In this document: piece by piece, positions 1-5,314 of the stretch | Layout: the number at the start of each line of letters is the position of its first letter | Position numbering within the stretch: position 1 is the first letter of the stretch | Source: Fusobacteriaceae bacterium | GTDB lineage: Bacteria > Fusobacteriota > Fusobacteriia > Fusobacteriales > Fusobacteriaceae | Assembly: GCA_016938425.1 (NCBI GenBank) | Contig: JAFGUR010000001.1 | Span: 1 to 6,424 of the forward strand | Length of the DNA stretch: 6,424 nucleotides | Reading direction: 5' to 3' | Notes under the pieces: generated by a model | What the model was told of the DNA's origin: nothing | The model's input: only the letters and a program-made list of their open reading frames with translations | Database searches by the model: none | Program-made: the position numbers and the translations under genes

Positions 1-32
1 CAAATAAAGTTCATAAATTTTAAAACTAAATA

Positions 33-61
33 TTGATTTTATTAATTTTTTAATTTATAAT
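33..61 (+). promoter_or_regulatory. Sigma70-type promoter of the WYL regulator
   Basis: TTGATT at 33-38 and a perfect TATAAT at 56-61 are separated by 17 bp, which predicts transcription starting near 68. The leader before the ATG at 93 would be about 25 nt. An 8-nt direct repeat, AGTTCATA, lies at 8-15 and again at 63-70, just upstream and just downstream of the promoter elements. It could be an operator, but the background is so AT-rich that chance is possible. Confidence 0.7.
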
Positions 62-92
62 TAGTTCATACTAATATAACTATGGAGAAAAT

Positions 93-938
93 ATGGAAAA
101 CAAAATTAAAGTTTATGTAGAAGAGCATATCTATGAACAGCTAGAAAAGGATTCTATTGATTTTGACCTAAAGAAAAACACCCTACTTAACAGAATCATC
201 AAAGAATTATGGGATAAAATAACTATCAAAAGTACTTTTAGTAAAACTAACGATAATAAATCTTTGGTATTTAATCTTAATAAAGAAAATACTATTTTTA
301 GTGATTGGACAAATATAATCAAAATTCAAAACTATGAAACAAAGGCTGATTTCTTTAGGGATATTATATATACCTATATTTTTATGTCTCCTAAAATGAG
401 AGCAGAAGTTATTTTTAGAGAAAATAAAAATACCATAGAATTTGCCATAAAAAACAAGCAAATTTGTAAAGTTTGGTTTAACAATGAAGTGAGAACAATA
501 GAGCCATATCTTCTCGAAATAAATCCTGATGATAAGTTTTATTATTTGGTAGCTTATGACTATAAAGCAAAAGATTTAAGATGTTTTAAATTATACGGAA
601 TAAAAGATATAAAAATAACTGAAGAGAAATTTGAATTTTTCAAAGAATATAGAGAAAAAATCGAAGGAATCAGAAAGAATTTTGACCCATTTTTATCCTA
701 TGGTCATATTTTAAAAGTGAGATTTACAGAAAAAGGGATTGATAAATTTGAAAAGTCTCCTCACAATAGACCAAAGCTTATAGAAAAGAATGGCAACATT
801 TATACTTTCTATTGCAAAGAATTCAATGCTCTTATTTACTTCCCACCATTTTTTGATGAGGTTGAGATTTTGGAGCCGTTAGAGCTTAGAGAAATTTTAT
901 TCAATAAATTAGAAAAGATTTTTAAATTTTATTCATAA
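93..938 (+). CDS. WYL-domain transcriptional regulator with ribbon-helix-helix-like N-terminus
   Basis: This 281-residue protein is a probable ligand-responsive transcriptional regulator acting in the cytoplasm. Residues 4-41 read as a strand (KIKVYV) and two helices, like a ribbon-helix-helix DNA-binding unit. Residues 57-98 look like a second one (strand LVFNLN, then two helices). A WYL domain follows at about 110-178: EPY at 137-139, FYYLVAYD at 149-156 (Tyr-Tyr-Leu in place of Trp-Tyr-Leu), and Arg163 before a CFKLYGI strand, matching the family's R-x-F-R-L region. Residues 205-281 resemble the WCX extension (ILKVRF strand, then the EILEPLELR helix). WYL domains bind small ligands or nucleic acid in known regulators; the ligand here is unknown. 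GGAG at 84-87 lies 5 nt before the ATG. The gene is monocistronic and convergent with the chemoreceptor. No operon partner reveals its target, so autoregulation or control of genes outside the window are both possible. The family call is good; the RHH assignment is by eye. Confidence 0.85.
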   Translation: MENKIKVYVEEHIYEQLEKDSIDFDLKKNTLLNRIIKELWDKITIKSTFSKTNDNKSLVFNLNKENTIFSDWTNIIKIQNYETKADFFRDIIYTYIFMSPKMRAEVIFRENKNTIEFAIKNKQICKVWFNNEVRTIEPYLLEINPDDKFYYLVAYDYKAKDLRCFKLYGIKDIKITEEKFEFFKEYREKIEGIRKNFDPFLSYGHILKVRFTEKGIDKFEKSPHNRPKLIEKNGNIYTFYCKEFNALIYFPPFFDEVEILEPLELREILFNKLEKIFKFYS

Positions 939-945
939 TTTATAC

Positions 946-978
946 AAAAAAGAGTCGAAAAATTTCCGACTCTTTTTT
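946..978. terminator. Bidirectional intrinsic terminator
   Basis: Perfect 12-bp arms at 946-957 (A-tract then GAGTCG) and 967-978 (CGACTC then T-tract) flank a 9-nt loop. The A-tract on one side and the T-tract on the other make it work in both directions. It begins 8 nt after the regulator's stop and ends 9 nt from the chemoreceptor's stop, so it serves both convergent genes. Confidence 0.9.
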
Positions 979-987
979 ATGTAGTTT

Positions 988-3081
988 TTAAAGTTTAAAG
1001 AATTTAAGATCTTCATTTAATCTTTCTACCAGTTTGTTTAATCCGTTAACCATTTCTTGATTGCTGATAAGAGCTGATTTTATGTTGTTAGAAATTTCGG
1101 TGGTCTCTATACTAAGACCTTCGATTTCCGTAGAACTGTCTGTAATACTGCTTATTGCTACGGTAATTTCAGAAGAAGCCTGAGATTGCTCGTTTATAGA
1201 ATTAGATATCCCTTCGATTTCGGAGTTGTTTTTACGAGTGTGTTCTTCTATTTTAAGCATACTTTCTTTTGAAATTTCGGATAATTCCAAACCGCTTTTA
1301 ACTTTATTTTTTACATTTTCGCTACCATCTTTTACTGCGTTTACACCTTTTTGAACAGACGCGATAAGATTCTCTATTTTGCCTGTTTCTTTATTTGTTT
1401 GTTCTGCAAGTTTTCTGATTTCATCGGCAACGACACTAAAACCTCTTCCTGCTTCTCCTGCTCTGGCAGCTTCAATAGCAGCATTTAATGCCAAAAGGTT
1501 GGTTTGCTCGGCAATACTGTTTATAGATGTTACGATGGCACCGATATTGTTGGAAAGTGATTTCAAATTTTCTACTTCTTTAACTGTAAGTTCCACACTT
1601 TTTGTAATATCTTCCATACTATTTGTCATTTCATTAATATTAGTCATACTCAAATTACTTATGTCTAAAGTTTCGCTAAATGAGTTTTTGGTAGTTTTAA
1701 TATTTTCGTTAATAAAGGTGCTCGTTGCACTAATCTCCTCTAAAGCAGCCAAACTTTCTTCTGTTGAAGCTGTTTGATTTCTTACATTGTCCAGAATTAC
1801 TTCTATGGAATTATTTAGTTGAACAATTCCTTTATTTACCCTATCGCTTAATTCTGAATAATATATACTTTCTTCACCATGAACCAAAATATCCGTAGAT
1901 TTGGTAAGGATGTCGTTGGAAGAAACCACTTCATTAGCTAAAGCTTGAATATCTTTAAGAGTTCTATGGATTTTATCCACAAATTGGTTAAAGCTATGAG
2001 CCAATTCGCCTATTTCATCTTTTGATTTTATGTTCAAAGTAACATTCAAATCTCCGTTGGAGACTGTTTCCAAATTCTTTATCATTTCTTTTATTGGAGA
2101 AGTAAACATTTTTGAAAAAATCAAAGAATAGATGCTTCCCAAGATTAAAACAATAAAAGTTGCTGTAATAATAAAAATTTCCATCATTTTTGTTTGCTTA
2201 TAAAACTCCTTCATTGTCACGGCAGAAGCCAAAATCCAACCGTTAGAAAGTTTATTATACGCTATAGCTTTGTTTACGCCGTTAAGTTTATAGAAAAACA
2301 GTCCTGTATTCTCGGTAGAAGACTCTATTGTTTTCTTGAAATTTTCCGCAACTTCGGAATCTAAATCGCTCAAGTTTTTAGCTTCTTTAATTGGATGATA
2401 AATAAAGTCCAAATTCGGTGTCATTAATAACAAATAACCTGTATCTAATATTGTTATTTGTGACAAAGAGTTTCTTATATCATCAATGTTAATCTCTACT
2501 CCTACTACACCCAAAAATTTACCGTTATATTCAAGTTTTTTACCATGACTTACCAAGTCTGCATTCCAAGCGTCAAAGCGATACGGTGCCGACCAATTAT
2601 TTCCTTTTTCTTTTGGACCTTGCCACCATTCGTCCCCTTCAAACTCGCTTCCTATAACATCCCATTTTTCATCCTTTGTTAAAGTTCCGTTGGAGTCCTT
2701 ATAAGAAATTAACCCAACACCACCATATTCCGAAGTGTTTGCTTGAAACCAACCGTTTTTTAATCCTGATTTGATAATAGCATTTTCAATGATAGGACTA
2801 ATGCTATCTTCATACTGATTTATTTTTTCTTGGTCTTTTGCTATTTCGTTCAGTTTTACTGTTTTTTCAATAATATTAGTTATATTATCGATAAGTTCAT
2901 TAGACTTTACAATAGTTTTTTCGATAGGAATAGACTCTTTTATTACCGTTCCCACCAAAATGTCTTCGGAATTATTTTTTATTATTTTTTTGGATTCGTA
3001 TATAGAGAATCCTCCTACCAAAAGTGCAGTTAAAAGACAAGTTAGCATAATACTTATGTTAACTTTGTTAGAAATTTTCAT
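988..3081 (-). CDS. Methyl-accepting chemotaxis protein with extracytoplasmic dCache sensor
   Basis: This 697-residue membrane receptor signals through CheW/CheA-type partners, none of which is in the window. Order of parts: transmembrane helix 1 at about 8-27; extracytoplasmic sensor at about 30-298 with dCache-like features (WWQGP at 152-156, W163, PYRFD at 166-170, then GVVGVEINIDD ending at 201; second lobe with GYLLL at 215-219 and GWILA at 281-285); transmembrane helix 2 at about 301-323; HAMP at about 324-377; and a long coiled-coil signalling domain to the C-terminus. The signalling tip is canonical (SIAEQTNLLALNAAIEAAR at 522-540, then AGEAGRGFSVVADEIRKLAEQT). The C-terminus ends in LKFFKL and lacks the NWE[ST]F-like CheR tether found on some receptors. 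AAAGGGG at 3088-3094 is 6 nt before the ATG. It is single-gene, with its own promoter and terminator. The ligand is unknown: the sensor lacks the Arg that usually sits just before the W-Y pair in amino-acid-binding dCache domains. It belongs to the common receptor class. Confidence 0.95.
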   Translation of the reverse strand: MKISNKVNISIMLTCLLTALLVGGFSIYESKKIIKNNSEDILVGTVIKESIPIEKTIVKSNELIDNITNIIEKTVKLNEIAKDQEKINQYEDSISPIIENAIIKSGLKNGWFQANTSEYGGVGLISYKDSNGTLTKDEKWDVIGSEFEGDEWWQGPKEKGNNWSAPYRFDAWNADLVSHGKKLEYNGKFLGVVGVEINIDDIRNSLSQITILDTGYLLLMTPNLDFIYHPIKEAKNLSDLDSEVAENFKKTIESSTENTGLFFYKLNGVNKAIAYNKLSNGWILASAVTMKEFYKQTKMMEIFIITATFIVLILGSIYSLIFSKMFTSPIKEMIKNLETVSNGDLNVTLNIKSKDEIGELAHSFNQFVDKIHRTLKDIQALANEVVSSNDILTKSTDILVHGEESIYYSELSDRVNKGIVQLNNSIEVILDNVRNQTASTEESLAALEEISATSTFINENIKTTKNSFSETLDISNLSMTNINEMTNSMEDITKSVELTVKEVENLKSLSNNIGAIVTSINSIAEQTNLLALNAAIEAARAGEAGRGFSVVADEIRKLAEQTNKETGKIENLIASVQKGVNAVKDGSENVKNKVKSGLELSEISKESMLKIEEHTRKNNSEIEGISNSINEQSQASSEITVAISSITDSSTEIEGLSIETTEISNNIKSALISNQEMVNGLNKLVERLNEDLKFFKL

Positions 3082-3119
3082 GGTTATCCCCTTTCGTTAA
3101 TACAAAAATAGTCAATACA

Positions 3120-3148
3120 AGTATACAGTCATAAAATCTTATTGTCAA
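3120..3148 (-). promoter_or_regulatory. Near-consensus promoter of the chemoreceptor gene
   Basis: On the minus strand, TTGACA (3143-3148) and TATACT (3120-3125) are separated by 17 bp. The start of transcription would fall near 3113, about 30 nt before the ATG at 3081. It points at the chemoreceptor alone, because a terminator stands between it and the upstream operon. Confidence 0.8.
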
Positions 3149-3337
3149 TGGATGATAAGAATGTTAAAAAATTCCCAATATGACTATATCCCTGATTTAA
3201 AAGGAATTAGACTCTGTACTATAATGGTATTTCAAAACTGTTTTAGTGCAAGAATTTCTTGAAAACAATATTTAAAGCCTGTAAAAGTATATATTTTAAA
3301 ATAACAGCTCTTATTGTTATTTTTATTGTGAAATCGT
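3149..3337. other. Spacer between operon terminator and chemoreceptor promoter; no gene seen
   Basis: This is the unassigned middle of the 325-bp gap between the thioredoxin-like gene and the chemoreceptor start. I see no open frame with a ribosome site. It holds an odd-centred palindrome CAAGAA-T-TTCTTG at 3249-3261, a TATAAT at 3220-3225 without a convincing -35, and a 7-bp hairpin at 3300-3321 (AATAACA / TGTTATT) followed by a broken T-run on the plus strand. These could outline a short plus-strand RNA of about 90 nt, but the evidence is weak. Confidence 0.4.
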
Positions 3338-3374
3338 ATAAAAAAAGCAAAGCTCTCCAATTCGGAGAACCTTG
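3338..3374 (-). terminator. Intrinsic terminator of the three-gene redox operon
   Basis: Read on the minus strand, an 11-bp stem (CAAGGTTCTCC paired with GGAGAGCTTTG) closes a 5-nt loop and is followed by C and a run of T. Two of the pairs are G-T and become G-U wobbles only in the minus-strand transcript. On the plus strand they are mismatches, so the terminator should act in one direction. It lies about 33 nt past the stop of the last operon gene. Confidence 0.85.
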
Positions 3375-3406
3375 TTTTATATGTTTAAAGTTTTAAAGAA
3401 GCAATT

Positions 3407-4036
3407 TTATAAATCTTCTATAGAGTTCAAAATTATCTCCAAGGGCTGATTGCCAAGAATATCTGCTTTTCCGTCATTAATAATGATTCTTGGAACTGAA
3501 CTTATTTTAAATTTCTCGGATAACTGTGCATAACCTGAAGCTTCTACCATTATTCCTTTTATACGAGGATTATATTTTGCCAAAGTATGAGCGCTTATGA
3601 CTGCTCCGGGACAATGAGGACAGCCTAGCCCTACAAAGACTTTAATATCGATATTTTTATCAATCTTTTGTATTCTTTCAATTAATTCTTTTGGTAATGA
3701 TTCTCCTGCTCCGCCCATATCTAATAATGTATGAACAAAAGAATTTATTTCATAGCCTGCAGGAGCCCCATAATAATAAATTCCTGTATTAATTCTATCT
3801 TCTCCCACTATAAGCATAGTTCCGTTTTCGATAATTTCATATTTTTTAGCTTCGGGACTTTTCAAATCATAGTACTCTGTTACAATAAAGTCATTTATGT
3901 TTTCTATATCTTGTAACATACCTTTTGTAACATTGATAATCTCCTCATTACCCTCGCTAAAATAAAGTATTATTACCTTTTTATTTATATTTTTAAGTAT
4001 ATCTTTTAATTGATTTTTAATTTCTTCATTAAACAT
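3407..4036 (-). CDS. Two-domain thioredoxin/glutaredoxin-like protein (AhpF N-terminal domain or PDO type)
   Basis: This is a 209-residue soluble protein. Residues 1-105 form a thioredoxin-like half with no Cys pair: YFSEGN at 25-30 stands where CxxC would be. Residues 131-209 are a complete redox-active half: strand KVFVGLG, active site C139-P-H-C142-P, and SSVPR with the expected cis-proline at 182. A dead first half plus an active second half matches the N-terminal domain of AhpF and protein disulfide oxidoreductases. It probably exchanges thiols and disulfides in the cytoplasm, as no signal peptide is seen. AAGGAGG at 4044-4050, 7 nt before the ATG, decides the start; an in-frame ATG at 4105 would run back through the ferredoxin gene and has no comparable site. 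It is the last gene of the operon, 2 nt after the ferredoxin stop, with its ribosome site inside that gene, so translation is probably coupled. No thioredoxin reductase gene is adjacent, so the electron donor is open. Confidence 0.85.
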   Translation of the reverse strand: MFNEEIKNQLKDILKNINKKVIILYFSEGNEEIINVTKGMLQDIENINDFIVTEYYDLKSPEAKKYEIIENGTMLIVGEDRINTGIYYYGAPAGYEINSFVHTLLDMGGAGESLPKELIERIQKIDKNIDIKVFVGLGCPHCPGAVISAHTLAKYNPRIKGIMVEASGYAQLSEKFKISSVPRIIINDGKADILGNQPLEIILNSIEDL

Positions 4037-4038
4037 TT

Positions 4039-4212
4039 TTATTCCTCCTTTTTCGTAATGGCTTTTACAGGACAATTTTTGGCACAAAGACCGCAAGAAA
4101 CACAAGTATCGGTAATCTCATAAGCGTATTCAGCCTTTTTGATTGAATTTTTTGGGCATATTCTTTTGCAAAAACCGCATTCAATGCATTCTGATTTATC
4201 TATAATATACAT
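4039..4212 (-). CDS. Small 2[4Fe-4S] ferredoxin
   Basis: This short gene encodes 57 residues with two classical CxxCxxCxxxCP cluster motifs: C9, C12, C15, C19-P20 and C37, C40, C43, C47-P48. Length and spacing match clostridial-type ferredoxins that carry electrons between low-potential partners in the cytoplasm. The ATG at 4212 follows AAGGAG at 4224-4229. The 11-nt spacing is rather long, but no in-frame alternative start codon lies closer. The ribosome site overlaps the stop codon of the upstream membrane Fe-S gene, and the gene's last codons (AAG GAG GAA) form the ribosome site of the downstream gene, so the three genes are tightly packed. Domains of this kind are usually fused to the C-terminus of NapH-type membrane proteins; here it stands alone. 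It is the obvious electron carrier between the proteins encoded on either side, though a general ferredoxin role is possible. Confidence 0.93.
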   Translation of the reverse strand: MYIIDKSECIECGFCKRICPKNSIKKAEYAYEITDTCVSCGLCAKNCPVKAITKKEE

Positions 4213-4227
4213 ACTGTTAACAACTCC

Positions 4228-4713
4228 TTAATCCTTTTTAATTAATTTGTCTACCATTCCTGTTCCATGACTCATAGGGCAAACTTGGCACCAAGACCTA
4301 GGTTTGAAAAATACTCCCAAAAGAGTTCCTATTATGGTAGAAACCAGCATTAATCTAAAAACTCCAAAACTGATTTTTTTTATGTCTCCTCCTGAATGTA
4401 GCATTGATATTCCAAAAGCTGTAAGCATTGCAATAAGAATAAAGTTTTTGAATAAATTTGTTCTCATCCATTGAGGAAGTGGTCTGTCAAAAGAAATATG
4501 TGGTAAAAATTTACCGAAAATAGAACCTCTGGGGCAATAATGGGAACAATGAAGTTTTCCATGACCTTTAAAAGTATGTACAAAAGGAATTGTCATACAT
4601 ATAAGTCCTAAAATACCAAAATAAATATTAACAATTGATAGAACGAAAAATACTACCATTAGTACCCAAGACCAGTTCATATGAGATTTTTTTTGTAATA
4701 AAATTTTTTTCAT
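4228..4713 (-). CDS. Membrane 4Fe-4S protein of the NapH/Fer4_5 type
   Basis: This 161-residue membrane protein has four predicted helices (about 14-32, 34-49, 88-105 and 116-136) and two Cys motifs. C56-SHY-C60-P-R-G follows helix 2, and W-C142-QV-C145-P-M follows helix 4. With a Lys-rich N-terminus inside, both motifs face the cytoplasm, as in NapH and CcoG-like proteins, where such motifs bind Fe-S clusters during electron transfer at the membrane. NapH itself continues into a C-terminal two-cluster ferredoxin domain; here the protein ends with KLIKKD and the next gene encodes that domain separately. AAGGAGG at 4720-4726 lies 6 nt before the ATG at 4713. An in-frame upstream ATG at 4758 is unlikely, because it overlaps the promoter and lies upstream of the predicted transcription start. 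It is the first gene of the operon. The quinone, haem or thiol partner is unknown, and I do not assign napH. Confidence 0.83.
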   Translation of the reverse strand: MKKILLQKKSHMNWSWVLMVVFFVLSIVNIYFGILGLICMTIPFVHTFKGHGKLHCSHYCPRGSIFGKFLPHISFDRPLPQWMRTNLFKNFILIAMLTAFGISMLHSGGDIKKISFGVFRLMLVSTIIGTLLGVFFKPRSWCQVCPMSHGTGMVDKLIKKD

Positions 4714-4739
4714 AAATGACCTCCTTAATTCTTGAAATA

Positions 4740-4768
4740 AATATATCACACTTTTCATACTTTGTCAA
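4740..4768 (-). promoter_or_regulatory. Promoter of the redox operon
   Basis: On the minus strand, a perfect TTGACA (4763-4768) and TATATT (4740-4745) are separated by 17 bp, with TG one base upstream of the -10 (extended -10). Transcription would start near 4733, leaving only about 20 nt of leader. Two copies of CT[A/T]TTCATA (plus-strand reading) at 4751-4759 and 4769-4777 lie 18 bp apart on either side of the -35. They are a candidate operator for an unknown regulator. Confidence 0.82.
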
Positions 4769-4863
4769 CTATTCATATTCTGAGTTTTAAATTTACAGAA
4801 ACTTCAGACAAATTGCAACCTTTTTAAAATACATTGGAACTATTATAAATTATTAGTTTTACA

Positions 4864-5040
4864 TTATTCAGCGAACCCTAAATAGGGCTTGCTGAAAAAT
4901 ATAAATCTATTGATTTTATTAGCGTTCAACGTCAGGTTTTTGCGCAAGCCAATGTTTTCAAAAACTCTTTCTAATATTGCAGTATAGTTAAAATTATATC
5001 TTATACCAAAAATTTGAAGTATGCAAAGGGTCGAATAAGT
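4864..5040 (-). pseudogene. Possible decayed coding fragment, perhaps a transposase end
   Basis: A minus-strand frame of 58 codons opens right after a TAA and ends at TAA (4864-4866). Its product reads like a protein C-terminus (for example AILERVFENIGLRKN, then INRFIFFSKPYLGFAE). It has no ATG and no ribosome site. The last ten or so codons are encoded within the hairpin at 4867-4896, as can happen where an insertion-sequence gene runs into its own end. I could not match it to a named family. It may equally be part of a dispersed non-coding repeat that happens to be open. Confidence 0.25.
4867..4896. repeat. Strong 13-bp inverted repeat with 4-nt loop
   Basis: Arms TTCAGCGAACCCT (4867-4879) and AGGGCTTGCTGAA (4884-4896) surround AAAT. 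Eleven of the 13 positions are Watson-Crick pairs; of the other two, one is a G-U wobble in either transcript. No T-run follows on the minus strand and only a weak A/T stretch follows on the plus strand, so it does not look like a terminator. It could be the end of a mobile element or an RNA structure. Confidence 0.6.
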
Positions 5041-5064
5041 TTAAGGAAAATCTCAAAAAATAAT

Positions 5065-5102
5065 AAAAAGAACAGGTGCCTTCGGCATAATCTGTTCTTT
5101 TT
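5065..5102. terminator. Bidirectional intrinsic terminator in the gene-poor stretch
   Basis: An 11-bp perfect stem (AAAAAGAACAG at 5065-5075, CTGTTCTTTTT at 5092-5102) is topped by an inner stem GTGCC / GGCAT with a 3-nt loop and a 3-nt bulge. A- and T-tracts on both sides allow termination in either direction. On the minus strand it would stop readthrough from the ankyrin gene about 200 nt downstream of its stop. What plus-strand transcript it would stop is unclear. Confidence 0.8.
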
Positions 5103-5268
5103 ATAAAATAAAAGTAACTACTCAACTATAACAAATCGGAAAGTGAGGGGGAATTGTATGAAAACGTAGCTTTTTATACAAATAAAATAAAGCTGTTGTG
5201 GTTTTGTAACAAGCTAATAAATAAGTATATTAAGTGAGGTCCGTCGAAAAACTAAATATATTGATTTT

Positions 5269-5314
5269 AAAAGTATATAGACTTATTCTTAGTCGTAAAT
5301 AACTATACTCTTTT
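5269..5314 (-). terminator. Weak hairpin at the end of the ankyrin gene
   Basis: AAAAGTATATAG (5269-5280) and CTATACTCTTTT (5303-5314) pair at 10 of 12 positions around a 22-nt loop that contains its own small GACT/AGTC stem. One arm overlaps the end of the ankyrin gene. On the minus strand the stem ends in TTTT followed by AAAATC, a poor T-run, so it may be only a weak terminator or a chance structure. Confidence 0.3.

Larger units (their letters stand above)
4770..5302. other. Gene-poor stretch of about 530 bp between the redox operon and the ankyrin gene
   Basis: No intact gene is visible on either strand. The stretch contains the hairpin at 4867-4896, a 58-codon open frame without a start codon on the minus strand (4864-5040), the two-way terminator at 5065-5102, a 39-codon open frame on the plus strand (5118-5237), and a loose inverted repeat near 5269-5314. 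Its make-up fits decayed mobile-element or gene remains, but no terminal repeats or target duplication could be found by eye. Confidence 0.5.

Noticed and set aside
1379..1777. 132-codon open frame on the plus strand inside the chemoreceptor gene
   Set aside because: It is antisense to the conserved signalling domain and its openness follows from that gene's codon use. No ribosome site or domain is seen.
3249..3261. Palindrome CAAGAA-T-TTCTTG
   Set aside because: It lies about 170 bp upstream of the chemoreceptor start and has no partner copy in the window, so it cannot be assigned as an operator.
3193..3325. Possible plus-strand small RNA with TATAAT at 3220-3225 and a hairpin at 3300-3321
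   Set aside because: There is no acceptable -35 at 16-18 bp, the stem is AT-only apart from one C-G pair, and the T-run is interrupted.
4037..4105. Longer start for the thioredoxin-like protein at 4105
   Set aside because: The extra 23 residues overlap the ferredoxin gene in another frame and resemble no domain. The ATG at 4036 has AAGGAGG at ideal distance.
4714..4758. Longer start for the membrane Fe-S protein at 4758
   Set aside because: The extension covers the operon's -10 element and the predicted transcription start, and AAGGAGG sits before the ATG at 4713.
5158..5169. ATG AAA ACG TAG behind GAGGGGG, a three-codon minimal ORF
   Set aside because: It is too short to support, and no attenuated gene follows on the plus strand.
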